Source: Olsenella profusa F0195 (GTDB taxonomy: Bacteria > Actinomycetota > Coriobacteriia > Coriobacteriales > Atopobiaceae). From it: a stretch of DNA of 64,000 bases. The stretch covers positions 20,613 to 84,612 of the forward strand of contig NZ_AWEZ01000020.1 in the NCBI RefSeq assembly GCF_000468755.1, read 5' to 3'. Both the position numbers and the translations under genes were made by a program. The notes below the pieces were generated by a model. That model was not told where the DNA came from and made no database searches. It worked only from the letters and a program-made list of their open reading frames with translations. Numbering within the stretch: position 1 is the first letter of the stretch; each line of letters begins with the position of its first letter. Positions 1-8,408 of the stretch are shown here, one piece after another.

Positions 1-2
1 TA

Positions 3-272
3 CGCACCACCATCGAATGCGCCGACGGGCAGTCGTTCGTCATCAATGGAGGCTACCTGGACATCGGCCTCATCGACACCATGAAGGACCTCTTCGTCAA
101 CTTCGTCGGTGCCGCGGTGTGCTCCACGGCAGGCTTTCTCTACACGAGCGGTCGTGCCAAGGGCACGCTCGTGCGCGGATTCCTCATCCATCGCCCTGGC
201 GACACATCGCTTGCCACCATCAGCCATGACGAGCGGGAGGAGGCTCACCCACTCGAGCCCCACGCTAGATGA
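3..272 (+). CDS. Membrane protein, C-terminal part only
   Basis: The frame is open from the left window edge for 89 codons. A hydrophobic stretch (around LFVNFVGAAVCSTAGFLY) is followed by a basic stretch (SGRAKG), which looks like the last transmembrane helix and cytoplasmic tail of an integral membrane protein. The 5' end is outside the window and I do not recognise the family. The TGA stop at 270-272 lies inside the prophage attachment core, so phage insertion leaves this reading frame intact. Confidence 0.6.
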   Translation, partial: RTTIECADGQSFVINGGYLDIGLIDTMKDLFVNFVGAAVCSTAGFLYTSGRAKGTLVRGFLIHRPGDTSLATISHDEREEAHPLEPHAR

Positions 273-284
273 CGTAGAAACAGG
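265..284. other. attL of the prophage
   Basis: The bases ctagatgacgtagaa (265-279) plus cagg after one mismatch match 34351-34370. The core also contains the stop codon of the gene entering from the left. In the unoccupied site the cysE stop and this gene's stop would lie a few bases apart in the same core. Confidence 0.85.
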
Positions 285-451
285 CCGGCAAGTTATGCGA
301 CGCTCTCTAAGCTTCATAGCTGCCGTTATTCATACCATAGGCTCCACAAGACGCCACAAGGAACACCACTTGGGACGCGCCCGGGACGCAGAAGATCCCC
401 GCTCACCGCCCGTCTGCTACCACTCGACTTGCCACAATCTCATATTATTGC

Positions 452-479
452 TTGATTTTATGGCAGCTCGTGCTATTAT
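452..479 (+). promoter_or_regulatory. Promoter for the left-end cargo genes
   Basis: TTGATT (452-457), a 16-base spacer and TATTAT (474-479) form a sigma-70-like promoter in an AT-rich patch, about 40 bp before the start at 518. It points away from attL into a plus-strand cluster opposite to the late phage operon, as expected of an independently expressed cargo unit. The interval 285-451 holds nothing else I can recognise. Confidence 0.6.
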
Positions 480-517
480 GGAGTTGCAAGCAAGGAGAGC
501 GAGAGAGGGAGCAAGTC

Positions 518-754
518 ATGAGCGATGACGCCATCACTGAGATTGATGTCGAGGGCATGGATCAGATCGACGAGGACGAGTACGAGACGATGTATTACAT
601 CAAGCCCAACGATGTCCTCGAATATGGTCTGACTGTGCTTGTTGACGCAGATGGCACAATGCTGGTACCCACGGACTGGCAGACGCCGATGCCCCGCACC
701 ATGGCGGATGTGCCCGAGACCGACTGGGTACCAATGAGCGAGATGACGAGGTAG
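518..754 (+). CDS. Small acidic phage protein of unknown function
   Basis: A 78-residue protein rich in Asp and Glu, with no membrane segment. I chose the ATG at 518 because GAGGGAG sits seven bases upstream; the longer frame from 452 overlaps the promoter and has no ribosome site. It is the first gene of the plus-strand cargo cluster, 21 bp before an AP2-domain gene. The acidic character could suit a DNA-mimic or regulatory role, but that is speculation. Confidence 0.6.
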   Translation: MSDDAITEIDVEGMDQIDEDEYETMYYIKPNDVLEYGLTVLVDADGTMLVPTDWQTPMPRTMADVPETDWVPMSEMTR

Positions 755-775
755 TGAGGAGGGGCGCGTCGCGAC

Positions 776-1336
776 ATGGCTGGCAAGCCCATCGATTTGA
801 CCGGACAGAGGTTCGGGCGCCTCGTCGCCGTCGAGCTTACGGACAGGCGGGACAGGCACTCAGGTGGCGCCATATGGAGGTGCCGGTGCGACTGCGGCAA
901 CACCTGCGAGGTTGGCGCGCACGAGCTGCGCAACGGAAACACGAGATCGTGCGGGTGCGGGAACGCCGAGAACCGCAAGCGATCCGGCGAGAACCGCAAC
1001 GACGCCGTGCTGAGCGATGGGTCACGTGCTGACAGGTACCTGTCCTCACGCCCGCGAGCTGACAACGTAGTAGGCGTGCGGGGCGTGGGCGTGAGGAAGT
1101 CGGGGAGGTACTACGCAGAAATAACGTTCGGCGGCGTGACACATACCCTTGGCACGTTCGACACGCTCGACGAGGCGGCATGGGCGCGCAGGGAAGCGGA
1201 GATAAAGCTATACGACCCGTACCTCACGGCACACGGGAAGCCGCCGACGAGCGAGGAGGAGTTCCTGAGGTCGCTCAGGGCGGCGGAGGAGAAGGAGGGG
1301 AATCATGCGCAAGGTAATCAACAACCGCCTGTATGA
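776..1336 (+). CDS. AP2-domain DNA-binding protein with N-terminal Cys cluster
   Basis: A 186-residue protein. Residues about 7-61 begin DLTGQRFGRL and carry cysteines at 36, 38, 40, 44, 59 and 61, resembling the zinc-binding N-terminus often joined to AP2 or HNH domains in phage proteins. Residues about 100-146 match the AP2/ERF fold (GVRGVGVRKSGRYYAEI, then LGTFDTLDEAAWAR). AP2 domains bind DNA in phage regulators and homing proteins; no nuclease motif is visible here. Its 3' end overlaps the next gene. Confidence 0.75.
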   Translation: MAGKPIDLTGQRFGRLVAVELTDRRDRHSGGAIWRCRCDCGNTCEVGAHELRNGNTRSCGCGNAENRKRSGENRNDAVLSDGSRADRYLSSRPRADNVVGVRGVGVRKSGRYYAEITFGGVTHTLGTFDTLDEAAWARREAEIKLYDPYLTAHGKPPTSEEEFLRSLRAAEEKEGNHAQGNQQPPV

Positions 1337-1703
1337 CACCGGCACGGCAAGGCTCGTCGGCAGCCACCAGGCGGAGGTGGACGGGGGCTCCTACGTCTTC
1401 GGCGACCTCTACCGCAAGAGGACGAGCGAGTACTTCGTCGAGACGAGCGGCACGCTCGTCGGCATGGAGAGGACGATTACCCCGCTGTCATACGACGAGG
1501 CCCGCGAGTGGGCCGAGTCGCACCTCACGGCGGAGGAGTACGAGGCCGAGTTCGGCCCCGTCTCCGAGGGTGGCGGGGATGAGGTCGTAAGCGCGCGGGT
1601 AAGCGCCGCCGCGAAGCGTGCACTCGAGCGCGAGGCCCAGCGCACGGGCGAGACCCAGACGGCCATCCTTGAGCGCCTACTACTGTCGCTCGCGGGCGAG
1701 TAA
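1305..1703 (+). CDS. Small protein with C-terminal ribbon-helix-helix-like segment
   Basis: A 132-residue protein starting at an ATG with GGAGG upstream, overlapping the AP2 gene by 32 bp. The first 90 residues are unrecognised and contain a Tyr/Thr-rich beta-like stretch. Residues about 94-130 (VSARVSAAAKRALEREAQ and onward) look like a CopG/Arc ribbon-helix-helix DNA-binding unit. It may be a regulator or antitoxin-like protein; its partner and target are unknown. Confidence 0.65.
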   Translation: MRKVINNRLYDTGTARLVGSHQAEVDGGSYVFGDLYRKRTSEYFVETSGTLVGMERTITPLSYDEAREWAESHLTAEEYEAEFGPVSEGGGDEVVSARVSAAAKRALEREAQRTGETQTAILERLLLSLAGE

Positions 1704-1785
1704 GCGCCTATACCGACTAGGGCCGGGCCGTCACAGGCCCGCATACGGCCTCTCAGCGAGCCGTCTACCTGCGCAGACGCAAGAG

Positions 1786-1817
1786 CGCCCCCATCCTCCC
1801 GCAGGAGGGTGGGGGCG
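1786..1817. terminator. Bidirectional hairpin between convergent units
   Basis: A 14-bp stem with one G-U pair (cgccccc... at 1786-1799, ggagggtgggggcg at 1804-1817) around a 4-base loop. It lies between the plus-strand cargo cluster and the end of the minus-strand late operon, where a shared terminator is expected. There is no long T run. Confidence 0.65.
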
Positions 1818-1862
1818 TCGTCGTGTGTGTCGTGGCCGTGCTGCGATGATGCCGCGATGGTG

Positions 1863-2060
1863 CTACTCGCCGTCGTCGAGCCCGTCGAGTGCCGTGGGGC
1901 CGTCCCATGGCTCGGGCTCTGGCGCCTCGTGGTGCGTGCATGCCGCATCGGGCTCCGTCGCATGCTCCCACCACAGGCACCAGATGATGCGCCCGTCGCC
2001 CGGGTAGCCGTGCGTGGCGTGGCGGCAGGTGGCGCACGTCGGCGATGACGCATCGCCCAC
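1863..2060 (-). CDS. Small Cys-rich phage protein downstream of lysin
   Basis: A 65-residue protein. The GTG start shares one base with the amidase stop (TAGTG), indicating translational coupling. A CxxC pair near the N-terminus (CATC), later single cysteines (IIWCLWW, AACTHHE) and histidines suggest a zinc-binding knuckle. It is the last gene of the late operon. Function unknown. Confidence 0.6.
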   Translation of the reverse strand: MGDASSPTCATCRHATHGYPGDGRIIWCLWWEHATEPDAACTHHEAPEPEPWDGPTALDGLDDGE

Positions 2061-2935
2061 TAGGACGTCGTCACCTCGAGCCTGATCTCGGCGAGCTTGG
2101 CGGCCACGGCGTCGGAGACGGCCTTGGCGACGGCCTCCGGGTCGGCGCCCTGGGCGCTCGCAAGCGTCCTGATGGCCTCTGCCTGGGCCGAGATGGTGGC
2201 CTGCAGCTCCTGGATGCGCAGGTTGGTGTCGACGACGTTCGCCAGCACCGTGTGCGTGTCGTCGCCGCCGATGGTCTGCCTTATGGCGTTGACCACGCGG
2301 TCGATGTCGATGAGGTTCGTCCAGGCGGATCCTGGTGCGGTGTCGTCCTGCTGCCCGTCGTTCGTGAAGGCCCAGACGTCGTTTGGCGTAGGCAAGTCGT
2401 CCTCGCTTCCCGGGGCGCTCCCCGCCCCTGTCATGTAGTCGTACCACTGCTGGCACATTCTCACGTACCTGTCGTGCTGCGGCATCCCGACCCGCAGGGG
2501 GCCGGGGCAGTCGGTGCTTGCGAAGTCGGAGTGCCCGAAGAGGTTCCTCCCCCAGGCAGGTCGGCCGAGCCCGTAGCAGGCGCACAGGGCCGCGACCAGG
2601 TGCGAGCCGCTCGCCATGCACGCGTCGGTGAGGTATCCGGGGTTTCCGCCGCGGTTGGCGTGCTCGATGCCGATGCTCCGCCTGTTCTCGGCCTTGTTGC
2701 CGCAGTGCCACGCCATGTCGCGGTCGCGCACCAGCTGCGTGATCCTGCCGGTCGACGCCACCGCGTAGTGCGCGCTGGCCGGCCTCGTCTGCCAGACGCC
2801 GTAGCATCCGGCGCCGTCGAGGTCGCCGCCCATGTAGTGCACGACGACGTGCCGGATTGGGCTCCCGGCGCGACCGCTCGTGTAGTGCGTGCCCAGCCAT
2901 CGGTTCTCGTCTGCCGTGAGGCTCGCGAAGTCCAT
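2060..2935 (-). CDS. Endolysin, N-acetylmuramoyl-L-alanine amidase (Amidase_2)
   Basis: A 291-residue protein. Residues about 25-150 show the amidase_2 zinc fold: HYMGG with H33, SAHYAVA near 55, IGIEHAN near 90, GHSDF with H135, and TDCPGP with C143; H33, H135 and C143 are the likely zinc ligands. It should cleave the stem peptide from muramic acid at lysis. The rest (about 155-291) is a low-complexity linker and a helical C-terminus, perhaps a wall-binding or oligomerising part. There is no signal peptide, so export should depend on the holin. Confidence 0.9.
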   Translation of the reverse strand: MDFASLTADENRWLGTHYTSGRAGSPIRHVVVHYMGGDLDGAGCYGVWQTRPASAHYAVASTGRITQLVRDRDMAWHCGNKAENRRSIGIEHANRGGNPGYLTDACMASGSHLVAALCACYGLGRPAWGRNLFGHSDFASTDCPGPLRVGMPQHDRYVRMCQQWYDYMTGAGSAPGSEDDLPTPNDVWAFTNDGQQDDTAPGSAWTNLIDIDRVVNAIRQTIGGDDTHTVLANVVDTNLRIQELQATISAQAEAIRTLASAQGADPEAVAKAVSDAVAAKLAEIRLEVTTS

Positions 2936-3100
2936 CTACCTCACCTCCTTCCGCCCTGCGGGGGCCACGCGCTCCCGCTCCTCGTGGCCGCAGTGCCTGC
3001 AGTGCCAGCCCCTCCACGCGTGCGCGCCCCGCGTCTTGGCCACGACGACCACCATCTCGTCACCGCACACGGGGCAGCGGCGGGGCCCGTCCGTCCCCAT
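2936..3100 (-). CDS. Small zinc-ribbon protein in the lysis cassette
   Basis: A 54-residue protein between holin and endolysin, read from the ATG at 3098-3100. Two CxxC pairs (CPVC near residue 9, CRHC near 36) make a classic zinc ribbon, and the C-terminus is basic. It ends exactly where the amidase start begins. Function unknown; the position suggests co-expression with lysis genes. Confidence 0.65.
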   Translation of the reverse strand: MGTDGPRRCPVCGDEMVVVVAKTRGAHAWRGWHCRHCGHEERERVAPAGRKEVR

Positions 3101-3102
3101 CG

Positions 3103-3417
3103 CTACTCGCCCGCCGCCGGAGAGGCGTCCGTCCCGGGCGTGCCGGACGCCTGGGCGACGAGCGCGGCCGCCGCGTCCTCGGGGGTCGCCCCCGCCTTGC
3201 GCAGGTCGACGTACACCTGCGCCTCCTGGGCCGCTCTGCTGAAGTTGTGGTTGCGCCAGCAGCCGTAGGCGATTGCCCCGCCGGCGACTGCCAGCGACAG
3301 GACGTTGGTGACGAGCGAGGCGTCGACCTGGTAGCCCGCGAACCCGGCGACCACCACCACGATGGTGACGACGGCGCCGAGCAGGGCCTTGACGGACTCC
3401 TTCATCTTCTTCTCCAT
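3103..3417 (-). CDS. Holin, SPP1-like family
   Basis: A 104-residue protein with a short charged N-terminus (MEKKMKES), one hydrophobic segment (about 8-28), a second weaker one (about 34-52), then SWRNHNFSRAAQEAQ-like polar sequence (here CWRNHNFSRAAQEAQ) typical of SPP1-type holins. It would form the inner-membrane lesion that releases the amidase encoded two genes downstream. Confidence 0.8.
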   Translation of the reverse strand: MEKKMKESVKALLGAVVTIVVVVAGFAGYQVDASLVTNVLSLAVAGGAIAYGCWRNHNFSRAAQEAQVYVDLRKAGATPEDAAAALVAQASGTPGTDASPAAGE

Positions 3418-3533
3418 TCTCTGCGTCTCCGCAGGTAGACGGCCCTATCAGAGCCTGTTTACGGTGTCTTGCGTCGGGCGCGGGGCTGCCTCGCCTGGAC
3501 GGGACGGCCCGAGCCGTCACCGGAGCCCTGGCC

Positions 3534-3836
3534 CTACATGTCGTCCATGCGTATCTCCAGGTGCTTCACGCGGCTCTCGACGGCCCTCATGCGCTGCTTG
3601 ACGATGGCGAGCTCCCTCTCGTGGACGCCGGTGAGCTGCCTCAGCTCGCGCATGCCGTCGCGCGTCTCCGACACCATGTCCGAGATGTAGGAGAGCTTGT
3701 CGCTCAGCATCTGCTGGCGCTCTATCGAGGCGTTCTCTCGCTCGTTGCCGGTCTCGCCGTGCTCCCGGAAGGAGAGCAGCAGGGCTATGGCGGCGACCAT
3801 CAGGCTCCCGATCGTGGCTATGTCATCGAGTGGCAC
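3534..3836 (-). CDS. XhlA-like membrane-anchored coiled-coil protein
   Basis: A 100-residue protein using the GTG at 3834-3836 with GGGGG upstream; the frame continues further upstream but only inside the neighbouring tail gene. One hydrophobic segment (about 8-22) is followed by a long heptad-rich helix (about 35-100), an architecture seen in XhlA-type proteins of phage lysis regions. It likely assists the holin or tail tip. The 116-bp gap before the holin shows nothing recognisable. Confidence 0.6.
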   Translation of the reverse strand: MPLDDIATIGSLMVAAIALLLSFREHGETGNERENASIERQQMLSDKLSYISDMVSETRDGMRELRQLTGVHERELAIVKQRMRAVESRVKHLEIRMDDM

Positions 3837-3844
3837 CGATCCCC

Positions 3845-5344
3845 CTATCCAAGGCCCACCGGGACGGCTATCTGGCCGGAGTAGTGGCCGAAGCTCCCCG
3901 CCCGGGCCATCACCGTCCCGTCCGACATGATGTACAGGTACCCGATGTGCGTGCCGTCGGAGACGACCGTCATGCCGCTGATCGAGTATCCCCCCTGCAT
4001 CCCCACGATCGCCTGGAGGTTGACCCTCGATATCCGGCCGATCGTGCGCCACTCGTAGTTCTGCTGCAGCGTGATGTTGTAGATCTGCACGACCACGAGG
4101 AAGCCCCTGGTGGCGTACCACGCCCCGGTCTGCAGCATCTCCGTCCACGTCCCGCTCATGAGGTTGGCCGACAGGCCAGACCCATACCGCCTGTAGAAGG
4201 CGAGGTTGTGCCCGAACATCGACACGTTCTCCTGCCCGTCGTTGCCGCGCTCGAGGACAATGGCCGCGGTCGAGCCGTCCGGGCGCCTGTCGATGCCCAT
4301 GCCGGCGCCACGCGTGAGGAAGAGGCCGCCGAACTCGTTGGGGTCGTTTCCCGTGCCCACGGTCGCGTAGCGGACCGTCACGCCCGCGTCCTCGTAGTGG
4401 TAGGCACCCAGCTGCAGCGCGCCGTCGTTGAAGCTCGCCCCGTCGCGCGTGATGGTGCCACCCACGTGGTCGCCGCCCGTGCGGAAGTCCACCGAGTCGG
4501 AGTCGATGGCGACGTTCGCGGCGGCGGGGTTGCCGATCGTGGCCGTGGCGCCGTAGACGGGGGCCGAGCAGTTCTGCCAGTCCGAGCCGTCCCACAGCAG
4601 CGTGAGCGTGGCTCCGGCCACCCAGTAGGCGAAGGGCGCTCCGTTGGTCATGATCGCCTGCGGCTCGCCACCGTCGATCGACAGCGTGGGATATGGAGCG
4701 GTGTTGGAGTCCGAGAAGTTGCAGTGGGCGACGAGCCCCACCTCCATGGCCGGCATCACGCCCTGCGAGGTGGCCTCCTTCGCGGCCGTGCCCGATGGCG
4801 TGAGGCTGACGAGCATCGCCACCTGCCTCGTGTCCTCCTTCGTGGGCAGGGCCGCCGCCGTGACCGTGATGGGCGCGCAGGGGGACGAGCGGTTGTGGGA
4901 CGCCCTGCCGTCCGGCAGGCACGCGTCGTCCTCGGAGGACGCCGTTATGGTGCGCTCTCCCTCGCGGACGCGCACGGTCTGCGAGCCCGCGTGCGTCAGG
5001 TGGCCGACCACGACGCCGTCGACCATGAGGTTGACCCACATGAAGTCGCCCGGGATGCCGCCCTGCAGGCTGCCGTCCCACGAGATGGTGACGAGCAGGC
5101 CCTGGGCCGAAGCCGTGATGCCGGTCGGCACGCCCGGGGGCGTGACGTCCCCGACGTGCGTGGCCATGGTGGTGCCGTCGTCGTTGCCGAGGCCCATCAC
5201 GGTGCGCGTCCCGTCCTGGTTGAGCACCGAGACCGGGCCGATGGGGGCCGTGGCGGCCCCGCGGGCGCCCTCCCGCGCGCCCAGGGCCTCCTGCGCGAGC
5301 CTCTCGGCCACGCTCTGGAGCCCCGTGAGCTTGGTGTGTCTCAT
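3845..5344 (-). CDS. Tail fibre or receptor-binding-like protein
   Basis: A 499-residue protein at the distal end of the tail module, just before the lysis genes. It starts with a helical stretch (about 5-30), followed by Gly-, Thr- and Asp-rich, probably beta-structured domains, with repeated YATVG, DGTHIGYLYIMSDG-like turns near the C-terminus. Position and composition suit a host-recognition or baseplate fibre. I recognise no catalytic motif, so the role rests on location. Confidence 0.6.
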   Translation of the reverse strand: MRHTKLTGLQSVAERLAQEALGAREGARGAATAPIGPVSVLNQDGTRTVMGLGNDDGTTMATHVGDVTPPGVPTGITASAQGLLVTISWDGSLQGGIPGDFMWVNLMVDGVVVGHLTHAGSQTVRVREGERTITASSEDDACLPDGRASHNRSSPCAPITVTAAALPTKEDTRQVAMLVSLTPSGTAAKEATSQGVMPAMEVGLVAHCNFSDSNTAPYPTLSIDGGEPQAIMTNGAPFAYWVAGATLTLLWDGSDWQNCSAPVYGATATIGNPAAANVAIDSDSVDFRTGGDHVGGTITRDGASFNDGALQLGAYHYEDAGVTVRYATVGTGNDPNEFGGLFLTRGAGMGIDRRPDGSTAAIVLERGNDGQENVSMFGHNLAFYRRYGSGLSANLMSGTWTEMLQTGAWYATRGFLVVVQIYNITLQQNYEWRTIGRISRVNLQAIVGMQGGYSISGMTVVSDGTHIGYLYIMSDGTVMARAGSFGHYSGQIAVPVGLG

Positions 5345-5354
5345 TGCCCCCCCC

Positions 5355-6620
5355 CTATGAAATCGGATCGAACGTTGCCTGGCCTCCCCGCGCCCAGGTA
5401 GGGTGCTGCATCGGGTCGAAGGTGAGGGCCACCTCGGGCCCGGCGGTGCCCGACATCTCCATGAGCCGGAGGTGGTAGGTGCCGTCCGGCAACGTCGGAA
5501 AGCCCTCCACCGCCACGTCGACGCGCTGGCCGGGCCACACCACGCCGGGCTGCGGCGCGTGCGGGTCGGCGGCATCCACCGTGCCCGTGAGCTGCACGAC
5601 CGGGCGGCTCACCTCGGCCAGGTGGGCGTCGGCGTGGCTCGCGAGGACGTCTGGCGTCTCCCAGTCAACGCTCGAGCGCGTCGCCTCCATGAGCGGCCAG
5701 GGGTCTCCCTGCTCGCAGAGCGTCATGTCCTCCGACTGGTGGCAGAGCATGGCGGTCTCCTGCCCGGCGCCCGTCGCGAGCACGCGCTCGCACGGCCCCT
5801 GGCAGGCCACCTTGAGGCCCTTGAGGGTGCCCCCTCCCGGGCGGCACGTGAGCATGGGCACCTCGCCGCCCATGTGCACGTAGGGGTCGCTGTCGGTGCC
5901 GCCGTCCAGCGTGAGCCTCACGTGGGCCTGGTCGGCGAGGTACGGACGCAGCGCGAGGTCGGGGCCGTTCGTGACGTTGGAGATGTTCTCGAGCAGCCGC
6001 CTCGCGCTTGAGTTGGCGACGTTGTAGCCCCAGTACGTTCTCTGGTGCGTCCCGACCTCGCCGAGGTACGGCAGGTCGATGGGCAGCTCTCCGCCGCGCT
6101 TGCCTGACGTGCAGAGCCTCACGACCTCGGAGGCTATGGCCCGGAGCGACAGCCCGGAGAGCGCGACCGAGCTGGTTGTGGTGCCCCAGACGGTGCCCTC
6201 CTGCTCCCCCTCGTGCTGGTAGTCGGCGTCCTTCGCCCACGTGGAGCCGGTGCCGAAGGTGCCCTCTGGGAAGAGGTGCCTGGATCCGAGGATGCCCATG
6301 GCCGACAGGAGCGAGAAGCTCGTGTCCTGCCAGGTGTCGGTGCGCGGCCCTATGGCCCCGAAGACTACCGGGCGGCCGTCCCACATGAGCACGAGCGCAC
6401 GGCGGTAGCTCGCGAGCGCCCGCTCGCGCTCCCCCTGGGACCCCCACGGCAGCGCCGTCCACGGGACGGTTATCCCCGAGCCGGTGTAGTCGCCCGCGCC
6501 CTTGTCCCTGGTGGTCGAGAGCGAGCAGTCCGACACGCTCACAGACCACGAGAGGCGCGGTATGTCGATGGGCTCGCCGAGGAGCCCCGTCATGGTGTCG
6601 GCCAGCCTGCACTCCCACAT
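5355..6620 (-). CDS. Tail tip protein (Tal-like position)
   Basis: A 421-residue protein whose ATG at 6618-6620 shares one base with the stop of the gene before it (TAATG). The N-terminal half has beta-rich sequence (IPRLSWSVSVSDCSLSTTRD), as in siphophage tail-hub proteins. It lies two genes after Dit, where the tail-associated protein is usually found. No peptidase motif is evident. Ten bases separate it from the fibre gene. Confidence 0.55.
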   Translation of the reverse strand: MWECRLADTMTGLLGEPIDIPRLSWSVSVSDCSLSTTRDKGAGDYTGSGITVPWTALPWGSQGERERALASYRRALVLMWDGRPVVFGAIGPRTDTWQDTSFSLLSAMGILGSRHLFPEGTFGTGSTWAKDADYQHEGEQEGTVWGTTTSSVALSGLSLRAIASEVVRLCTSGKRGGELPIDLPYLGEVGTHQRTYWGYNVANSSARRLLENISNVTNGPDLALRPYLADQAHVRLTLDGGTDSDPYVHMGGEVPMLTCRPGGGTLKGLKVACQGPCERVLATGAGQETAMLCHQSEDMTLCEQGDPWPLMEATRSSVDWETPDVLASHADAHLAEVSRPVVQLTGTVDAADPHAPQPGVVWPGQRVDVAVEGFPTLPDGTYHLRLMEMSGTAGPEVALTFDPMQHPTWARGGQATFDPIS

Positions 6621-7522
6621 TATCGGGCGACCCCCCGGTCGACCACCAGCATGCGCATGCCGACGTTGGCGGTCGGGTATCCCGGCTTCGTCGAGATCAG
6701 GTCGACGGCGGCGCCCTCGTGCCACCCGTCGCGCGCCGAGACGACGTGCGTCCCGGCCCTGAGGGTCGTGATGAGTGACACGCCCTTCGTCTCCCACGCC
6801 CCGGAGTAGGCGATCTCGTCCATGAGGGACGATGCGCCGTCCACGAGTATGTCCACGACGAGGGAGCCGGTGGAGTTGAAGTCGTGCGTCGTCGCGGTGC
6901 GGTCGTAGCGCACCTCCACGACCCTGTTCGTCGGCAGGCTCAGCGTGGCGACGGCCCTGGTCTTCCAGTCGGCGTTCGACGCCGAGACACGCTCGCCCGT
7001 CGAGTCCCGCACGTCGGCCAGCACGCCAAGCGACGCCCCGTAGGGCACCGCGTCGTGGTAGGAGCCGCGCGTGACGGCCCCGGCCGTGCTGGTGGCCCCG
7101 GCAGGCACCTGCATGTCGCAGATGCGCTGCGCCCTGGCCGGGATGTCGGGGGCCACGGGGCTCACGGCGGGCGCCCCGTGGGTGACGCCGAGCGTCACCA
7201 GGTTGTCGGCGTCCCCGAACGTCACGTCGTGCGCCATCACCCACACCGCGTCCACGCGCGGCGTCGTGCCGGCGTTCGGCGTCGTGGCGACCGTGCCGCC
7301 CTCGCAGTACGCCTCCACGTAGCCCTGGGATCGGTTGGCCCCCATGGGGATGACGGCGACGCCTGGCGAGACCGCGTAGGACATGGCGGTGCCGCCGCTG
7401 ACCCTGAGGCCGTCCACGACGCCGCCGGCCTCCCAGTGCGCCGCGACGATGCGGCGCATCATGGCCGCCGTGCAGCCGTTGCCGGCCGCGTCCTGCGGCA
7501 CGGGGAATCCGACAGTGCTCAT
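6620..7522 (-). CDS. Upper baseplate or minor tail protein
   Basis: A 300-residue protein with ATG at 7520-7522, directly after Dit. It begins STVGFPVPQDAAGNGCTA and has a Gly/Ala/Val-rich beta-like N-terminal domain (residues about 1-130), then a carbohydrate-module-like C-terminal half (SLVVDILVDGASSLMDEI). This resembles baseplate wedge or BppU-like proteins. The assignment rests on position and composition. Confidence 0.55.
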   Translation of the reverse strand: MSTVGFPVPQDAAGNGCTAAMMRRIVAAHWEAGGVVDGLRVSGGTAMSYAVSPGVAVIPMGANRSQGYVEAYCEGGTVATTPNAGTTPRVDAVWVMAHDVTFGDADNLVTLGVTHGAPAVSPVAPDIPARAQRICDMQVPAGATSTAGAVTRGSYHDAVPYGASLGVLADVRDSTGERVSASNADWKTRAVATLSLPTNRVVEVRYDRTATTHDFNSTGSLVVDILVDGASSLMDEIAYSGAWETKGVSLITTLRAGTHVVSARDGWHEGAAVDLISTKPGYPTANVGMRMLVVDRGVAR

Positions 7523-7530
7523 GTGTCCTC

Positions 7531-8400
7531 CTATACGTACGTGTCGTAGCACGTGACCTCGCACGTGCACCCGGCGTCGGCCTCGAGGGCGAGCTGGAGC
7601 GTGCCGCCGGGCCCCACCGACGGGAAGCGCCGGGAGTCGAGCCTGCGGGTGACGTCGACGCCGCCCTGTCGCGCCGTCCCGCGCATGCAGTCGAGCACGA
7701 TGGGGTTCCACACGGGATCCTGTCTGCTCGAGACAGCCTCGCCCGTCGCCACGTCCGTCACCGCCCACCCGTTGGGTGAGCTGCCGCCGATGGCGATGGT
7801 CGGCCACGCGGTCGAGGTGCCCCGGTTCCCTATCACACAGAGGCTCTGCACGGCGCCAGAGCCGCCGAAGCTCACGGGCCAGGAGAGGCTGCCCTTCGCG
7901 TCGAAGACGAGCCCCATGGTCGAGGCGGCGCCGCCGAGCATCCGGCCCGTCCGGACGGTCGTCGAGAGCCTGCGCGGGTCGGGGCACACGACGGTGATGG
8001 AGCCGACCACCATGCTCCCGGCCTCGTCGAGCTTGTCCCACATCGCCCTGAGGTAGCCGACCGACCACGTGCCGCCCGCGCTCGAGCCGTCGTCAATGAC
8101 GCGGATGCGCACGTTGCGGTGCGCCATGGCGTTGACCGACCCCATGAGCGACAGGACGCCGTCCCTGTCGTCGGCGACTGCGGCTACCCCGATGGTGACC
8201 GTGCGCGGCCCGTAGAGCACGGCGGCGTCCTCGACGTCGAAGTCGCCGTCGCCCATGCCGCGCGCCACGGAGGGCACCTTTAGATCGGGGTGGCTGTACC
8301 AGCCCTTGGTGTCATCCGTTGCGACGAGGCACGGGTCGTCGACGGGCGCCCCATGGATCGTGACGTCATCGAGGCCATCGGCCGACAGGATGATCAGCAT
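7531..8400 (-). CDS. Distal tail protein (Dit-like)
   Basis: A 289-residue protein immediately downstream of the tape measure, the canonical Dit location. It starts with a short beta strand and DGLDDVTIHG, with a two-domain layout: N-terminal ring-like part to about residue 140, then a jelly-roll-like part ending in GGTLQLALEA. Dit forms the hexameric hub between tail tube and tip. Only 8 bp separate it from the tape measure. Confidence 0.75.
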   Translation of the reverse strand: MLIILSADGLDDVTIHGAPVDDPCLVATDDTKGWYSHPDLKVPSVARGMGDGDFDVEDAAVLYGPRTVTIGVAAVADDRDGVLSLMGSVNAMAHRNVRIRVIDDGSSAGGTWSVGYLRAMWDKLDEAGSMVVGSITVVCPDPRRLSTTVRTGRMLGGAASTMGLVFDAKGSLSWPVSFGGSGAVQSLCVIGNRGTSTAWPTIAIGGSSPNGWAVTDVATGEAVSSRQDPVWNPIVLDCMRGTARQGGVDVTRRLDSRRFPSVGPGGTLQLALEADAGCTCEVTCYDTYV

Positions 8401-8408
8401 GTGGCCCC

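Noticed and set aside
3830..5401. 523-codon plus-strand frame
   Set aside because: Antisense to the fibre gene; Arg/His/Val-skewed composition typical of a shadow frame.
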